Source: JAVBLT01 sp031553315 (GTDB lineage Bacteria; Verrucomicrobiota; Kiritimatiellia; RFP12; DVOR01). Taken from it: a DNA stretch of 37,365 bases. The translations under genes were made by a program, and so were the position numbers. This document shows, in pieces, positions 33,976-37,365 of this stretch; position 1 is the first letter of the stretch, and the number at the start of each line of letters is the position of its first letter. Under the pieces are notes generated by a model that saw nothing but the letters and a program-made list of their open reading frames with translations, was not told the origin of the DNA and did not search any database. Location of the stretch: NCBI GenBank assembly GCA_031553315.1, contig JAVBLT010000050.1, positions 1 through 37,365 on the forward strand, in the 5' to 3' direction.

Positions 33976-34050
33976 GCCTCCTTCGTCTATCGGTTAGGAC
34001 GCCAGGTTCTCATCCTGGTAAGAGGGGTTCGACTCCCCTAGGAGGTGCCA
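33976..34050 (+). tRNA. tRNA-Glu (CTC)
   Basis: Acceptor GCCTCCT (33976-33982) pairs with AGGAGGT (34040-34046), then G and encoded CCA. The anticodon stem CCAGG/CCTGG encloses TTCTCAT, giving anticodon CTC. No separate promoter fits between it and the terminator just upstream. Its 3' end borders the integrase region and is a likely integration site. Confidence 0.93.
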
Positions 34051-34193
34051 GTTCCGGCACACACAAGCCGCTACCCGACAAAGGATTACGGTTTTTTGTT
34101 TTTCTTAAACTATGCCTTACTATGTCTTTTTTATGTGATTTTGATAATCAATTTGCTTGAAATGATTAAACTGTATGAACGGAAAAAGGGGCT

Positions 34194-35276
34194 TTAAAGA
34201 CTCTTCTCGATCGCGGTTAAAAGCTCCGTCGCCCGATCGGCATGGTCATACCGCTGGGCAGTGCTGGCAACCGTCCAGCCGCCAAGACGCATCGCCAGTT
34301 CATCCGGCACCCCGGCTTCGGAAAGGCGCGTGCGGAAGGTGTGCCGCCACGAATGGAAGGTGTAATGCTCCGGCGAAAGGCCGGCAGCGTGAAGGATGTC
34401 TGAAAAAGGCGGTTCCGGGCGATTGGGATAGCGCCGTTGGAGATTAGGCAGGAGATATTCGGAATCGCGCGGCAAGGCGTCTACAACCGCCGCCAAGGGT
34501 TTGCAAATGGGTATGCGCACCGTGACGCCATGCGCGGCGGTCTTCGACGGACGAACGGAAATAACGCCGTTTTGAAGATCATTCCATTTCAGGTGCACCA
34601 CGTCGCCATAACGAAGCCCGGTATAGCGGGCAATCACCGAAGCCGTGTACCAGCCGGAGTGCATCTTTTTACACGCTTCCAGCACCCGGGCTTCCTCTTC
34701 GCGGCTGAATGCCCGGCCAATCACGGAATCCACCACACGCGGCACCACCCCCGTCCACGGATTCCCCCACCCCTCGCCCAGCTCAAAGACAGCACCCTTC
34801 CAAATCGTCAGCAATTCGGAAAGGATGTTTTTACGGGTTTTGGATTTCAGGCCATCATCCACAAGCGATTGAGCATAGGCCGCCGCCACATCACGGGAAA
34901 CATCCGCAAGGAAAAGCCCGGCGTCGAACTCCTCGGCAATCCACGCGCACAGCCGGATCACCTCGCGCTTGCGTCGGTAAAGCGTAAACTCGCTGACCTT
35001 GCTGCCGATGATTTTCAGGTGGCGCGTGTAATACTCCCAGACGATTTCCACAGGTAGCTTTGGTCGGGTGTCCTGCTGCCGGGTGCCCAAGATGGCATCG
35101 AGCGTGGCGCGGATTTTGTCGTCGGTCGTAATTTTCTTCTTGCCGAGCTTAAGCGTCTGCTCCAGCATCAGGGCGTAGGCTTTGTCGGGCGAACCGGAGG
35201 ATACGCGGATACGCTTCCCGTTTGTGTAAACGGAAATCCACCAGTTTTGGCTGTTTTTCTGCTGGAAGACGGACAT
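34194..35276 (-). CDS. Tyrosine recombinase / integrase
   Basis: A 360-residue phage-type integrase. An N-terminal arm-binding-like part (WWISVYTNGKRIRVSSGSPD) precedes a SAM-like core-binding domain and a catalytic domain. In the latter, ARYTGLRYGDVVHLKW holds the first Arg, HSWRHTFRTRL the His-x-x-Arg, and LGGWTVASTAQRYDHA the second His-position Trp and the nucleophilic Tyr. All catalytic residues appear intact. It lies about 140 bp from the tRNA-Glu 3' end, the usual place for an island integrase, and reads toward the tRNA. It starts 9 nt after the small P-loop gene, so the two are probably co-transcribed. Confidence 0.93.
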   Translation of the reverse strand: MSVFQQKNSQNWWISVYTNGKRIRVSSGSPDKAYALMLEQTLKLGKKKITTDDKIRATLDAILGTRQQDTRPKLPVEIVWEYYTRHLKIIGSKVSEFTLYRRKREVIRLCAWIAEEFDAGLFLADVSRDVAAAYAQSLVDDGLKSKTRKNILSELLTIWKGAVFELGEGWGNPWTGVVPRVVDSVIGRAFSREEEARVLEACKKMHSGWYTASVIARYTGLRYGDVVHLKWNDLQNGVISVRPSKTAAHGVTVRIPICKPLAAVVDALPRDSEYLLPNLQRRYPNRPEPPFSDILHAAGLSPEHYTFHSWRHTFRTRLSEAGVPDELAMRLGGWTVASTAQRYDHADRATELLTAIEKSL

Positions 35277-35285
35277 GGAAATTCT

Positions 35286-35759
35286 CTAAATCATATCGAG
35301 CAAATCAACGATATATTTGTGCAATAAATCGGTTAAGTCATTAACGGTTGGTGTTGCCCCCCATGAGGGCGTAGGTGGAGGCGAAGACGGAGGCGGTGTG
35401 TACGCGTCGGGGAAATTAGAAGAGACCCAGTAAACAATATCTGCGCTTCCGAGAGGGCAGTTTTCATGAAACCACCGTTGCCATGCCCGATATCCCCACT
35501 GTCTGATATGGGAGCTTAGGGCCATAATCAAGACGTCACACTTTATCCCTCGGGCATAGGTAAAACTATTCTTTACAAGGGCTCGAGTATCGCCGGCACT
35601 GGAGATCGCAACCACGCGCCCCTTGTATGATATCTTGTCTTGATAGTCGTTTTTGCCACGAGGTGCCGGCATAACACCACCGGAAATAGTACGAAACACA
35701 TCCCTAATGACCGTTGTTTTCCCAGTATTTGAATCTCCGATAACTACAATTATTTTCAT
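35286..35759 (-). CDS. Small P-loop NTPase of unknown function next to the integrase
   Basis: 157 residues. It starts MKIIVVIGDSNTGKTTV, a Walker A motif (GDSNTGKTT, 8-16). A possible Walker B/switch stretch is VVAISSAGD, followed by LIMALSSHIRQWGY. The middle is basic/aromatic; a Pro/Ser-rich linker (YTPPPSSPPPTPSWG) leads to a short C-terminal helix. No adjacent helicase, recombination or GTPase specificity motif was recognised. AAGGAG lies 7 nt before the ATG. An ISL3-family element ends 24 bp upstream of the start codon, so the original promoter has been displaced; the gene may now be read from the IS. Confidence 0.65.
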   Translation of the reverse strand: MKIIVVIGDSNTGKTTVIRDVFRTISGGVMPAPRGKNDYQDKISYKGRVVAISSAGDTRALVKNSFTYARGIKCDVLIMALSSHIRQWGYRAWQRWFHENCPLGSADIVYWVSSNFPDAYTPPPSSPPPTPSWGATPTVNDLTDLLHKYIVDLLDMI

Positions 35760-35797
35760 TATTTCTCCTTGGTTTAATTTGTTGGCTCTTCGCTGTT

Positions 35798-37012
35798 TCA
35801 AGTGGGTACCGCCAGATCCAATCCGGCAGCTTCAAGGTAAACCATAGCGATAAAATTGCTGATGCTGCGATACCCTCTTGCTCTACGTTTGATTTTCTGA
35901 ATGCGGCTGTTGATGCCCTCCATCGCACCGGAGGTTAGACGGGATGTAAAATAGCGCATCACGCCTGCGAAGTGAGCCTTCACCATTTTGGCAAAGGATT
36001 GAACTGGGGATAAGCGACTGCGAATCGCCCACGATAACCATTTTTGGATGGCGGCTTCAGCGACTGCCGGATCGGTGACGGTTCGATAAATATCTTGGAA
36101 AACCAATTTCATCTGGTAAACCTTGGCGGTTTTTAAGTTCGCGTGGCGCAGCGTGGAAAGTAGCCGGCTCTGTTCGGCTGTGAGATGATCGGGGTTTTTC
36201 AACCAGATGTAGCGGGTGCGCCTAAGAAGCGGATTCTGCGTCTGCTCCATGCGCCGAACTTCATCCTGAGCCTTGTTCAATGCACTGACGACGTAAAACT
36301 TATCAAAGGTGATACAGGCCTGAGAAAGGTGATTGGCGCTTCCGCTGATGAAAGCGGGCGACATATCCATTGTAATCTCTTTAATCTGTTGGGGCGAAGC
36401 CTCATGCCGGGGCAACTCCTCTGCAAAAGCCTTGATGGTTTGTGAATCTTTGCCCTCTGCAGCAAAGAGGACTTCCCGGGTGCCCATATCCGCAAACACC
36501 GTCAGATAACGATGTCCTTTTCGGGTTGAGGTTTCATCGACTCCAATTTTTTCTGTGCTTGAAAAGGTTTTTTTGGCGTACGCGCACATCACGTGGCTTC
36601 GCACAATCCGCCAGATTCGCGCGTCGTGCTCACCGAGCAATTCCGCGATTCGGGCAATAGGCATTTCCTTTGCCAGTGCCAAAACGAAGGCTTCGAACAA
36701 CAGCGTGAAGCCACTCTGCTTTCGTCCCCAGGGAGGAAGCCACAACCGCTCGCCGCAGGTCGGGCACTTCGTGCGCGGCGTACGCGGGTGGATGTAGCAC
36801 TTGTATTGAAAAAAGTTCAAATGTCGCCACACCTTTTCGGTTGTGTCATGTACAGGCAGACCATCAAGACCGCACTGAGAACAGGCAAATCGCCCACCTT
36901 GGCGAAAATCCATGTGAAGATGCAACTCGCCTTGCACAGAATCAAACACGATCTTGTCGATGTATACGGGCTCTTCTATCCCCAATGCGATACTAAACAA
37001 TTCTTTTTCCAT
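35798..37012 (-). CDS. ISL3-family transposase
   Basis: 404 residues. An N-terminal zinc-binding region (CSQCG at about 44-48, KCPTCGERLW) is followed by a helix-turn-helix (IARIAELLGEHDARIWRIV). The DDE catalytic core follows: IGVDETSTRKGHRY, TMDMSPAFISGS and SGAMEGINSRIQKIKRRARGY, the last being the typical ISL3 ending with the Glu. No frameshift is seen, so the element could be active. GAGGTGA precedes the ATG. The C-terminal codons lie within the left terminal inverted repeat. Confidence 0.95.
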   Translation of the reverse strand: MEKELFSIALGIEEPVYIDKIVFDSVQGELHLHMDFRQGGRFACSQCGLDGLPVHDTTEKVWRHLNFFQYKCYIHPRTPRTKCPTCGERLWLPPWGRKQSGFTLLFEAFVLALAKEMPIARIAELLGEHDARIWRIVRSHVMCAYAKKTFSSTEKIGVDETSTRKGHRYLTVFADMGTREVLFAAEGKDSQTIKAFAEELPRHEASPQQIKEITMDMSPAFISGSANHLSQACITFDKFYVVSALNKAQDEVRRMEQTQNPLLRRTRYIWLKNPDHLTAEQSRLLSTLRHANLKTAKVYQMKLVFQDIYRTVTDPAVAEAAIQKWLSWAIRSRLSPVQSFAKMVKAHFAGVMRYFTSRLTSGAMEGINSRIQKIKRRARGYRSISNFIAMVYLEAAGLDLAVPT

Positions 37013-37032
37013 AAATAGTCACCTCGATTGGC

Positions 37033-37061
37033 AGTATAGCATAAAAGGGTTACCCACTCAA
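37033..37061 (-). promoter_or_regulatory. Transposase promoter partly within the IS terminal repeat
   Basis: On the minus strand TTGAGT (37061-37056, inside the terminal repeat) and TATACT (37038-37033) are 17 nt apart, followed by the transposase ribosome-binding site. It points toward the transposase, the P-loop gene and the integrase. Confidence 0.55.
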
Positions 37062-37075
37062 TTCAGCGAAGAGCC

Positions 37076-37199
37076 AATTTTTGGTTTTGACAAACGCTTG
37101 AGGTGAGCCGTAGCAACGCTACGGCGATCTGAAAGGGTGAAGTTCAAAAACAAAAAGCACCGAGAAAAAGCGGAAAGATCAATCGAAATATGCTCTAAA
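37076..37199 (+). repeat. MITE-like element, copy 2 (inverted relative to copy 1, truncated at the IS)
   Basis: Bases 37079-37175 are the exact reverse complement of 1-97. The outer end continues to 37199 with TCGAAATATGCTCTAAA, the terminal repeat missing from copy 1 because of the window edge. The inner terminal repeat expected next to 37076 is absent; the ISL3 element starts there instead. The sequence contains the 8-bp hairpin seen in copy 1 and no open frame of note. Confidence 0.65.
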
Positions 37200-37284
37200 G
37201 AGGAGAAACCGGGTGTCCGACAAACTCCGAAGAGCGAGGGTAGCGCCTCGTGACAGAATGAACAATGAAAACAAGGGGATTGAC

Positions 37285-37365
37285 ATGAGTGATGAATTCA
37301 CCATGACAACCGAGGAGCTGAAGAAGCTCGTCTCCCGTGCGCAAGCTGAGCTTGCACGCAGAGAG
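37285..37365 (+). CDS. Start of an unknown protein gene (runs off the right edge)
   Basis: An open frame of 27 codons to the window end begins MSDEFTMTTEELKKLVSRAQ and continues AELARRE, a charged amphipathic helix. AAGGGG lies 7 nt upstream of the ATG at 37285. An in-frame ATG at 37258 has no ribosome-binding site. Too little is present to assign a family. Confidence 0.5.
   Translation, partial: MSDEFTMTTEELKKLVSRAQAELARRE

Larger units (their letters stand above)
35784..37075 (-). mobile_element. ISL3-family insertion sequence, about 1292 bp
   Basis: Both ends start GGCTCTTCGCTG: the left end reads GGCTCTTCGCTGTTTCAAG then TGGGTACC (35784-35810), and the right end on the minus strand reads GGCTCTTCGCTGAATTGAG then TGGGTAACC (37075-37048). 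A single intact transposase fills it. The flanking 8-mers AATTTGTT (left) and AATTTTTG (right) share only AATTT, so a clean 8-bp target duplication is not present. The right end sits within or at the edge of the MITE-like repeat. Confidence 0.9.

Noticed and set aside
34051..34193. A small gene or second attachment site between tRNA-Glu and the integrase
   Set aside because: The stretch is AT-rich with short CTATG repeats and has no credible open frame; no copy of the tRNA 3' end was found elsewhere in the window.

Overview
The window looks like chromosomal DNA from a GC-rich, Gram-negative-type, probably anaerobic bacterium. Lipoproteins, a secretin, a MacAB-like exporter and a meso-DAP-type MurE imply an outer membrane and a DAP peptidoglycan. 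NfnAB-like subunits and a DRTGG/CBS-ATPase/PHP gene set imply ferredoxin-based or fermentative metabolism. The giant C10 peptidase with Calx-beta and InlB-like repeats and the general gene style fit the PVC group (Kiritimatiellota/Lentisphaerota-like). That placement is inference from protein style; no rRNA is present.

Layout. (1) Positions 1-143 carry most of a MITE-like element whose terminal repeat forms the 3' end of an rluD-type gene. (2) 107-11472 is read leftwards: a secretin / MacA-like / ABC ATPase / MacB-like operon, an L,D-transpeptidase, then argC-parB-M28 peptidase-CPBP protease-truA-rluD. The second group starts at a strong promoter wrapped in an 11-bp inverted repeat. (3) About 11.48-11.62 kb is a divergent promoter region. 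(4) 11625-29783 is read rightwards: a C_GCAxxG_C_C protein, a 1584-residue secreted C10 peptidase, a tightly packed run (rlmB-like, CDP-alcohol phosphatidyltransferase, iron-type ABC permease, CapD/PglF-like dehydratase, murE, single-domain chrA), then DRTGG / CBS-HATPase / DRTGG / PHP / ribE / pgi, an ExbD-like lipoprotein and a small secreted Cys-rich protein. (5) A bidirectional terminator at about 29.8 kb faces a leftward unit gdhA-nfnA-nfnB (29854-33635). (6) tRNA-Leu(CAG) and tRNA-Glu(CTC) follow. (7) From the tRNA-Glu 3' end onward the DNA looks like a mobile island: tyrosine recombinase, small P-loop protein, an ISL3-family insertion sequence (1292 bp, TIRs visible), a second inverted copy of the MITE-like element, and the start of an unknown gene running off the right edge.

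How the genes work together. argC makes arginine precursors. murE, the L,D-transpeptidase and the CapD-like enzyme serve the cell envelope. GDH consumes NADPH to fix ammonium, and NfnAB can balance NADH, ferredoxin and NADPH. The DRTGG/CBS-HATPase/PHP set is, in clostridia and Thermotogales, a companion of electron-bifurcating hydrogenase genes, but no hydrogenase subunit is present here. No stretch longer than 300 bases lacks an annotated feature.

The most interesting leads are: the secretin joined to a MacAB-type exporter, the hydrogenase-companion module without hydrogenase, the MITE-like element that supplies the end of rluD, and the secreted Cys/Lys-rich peptide.
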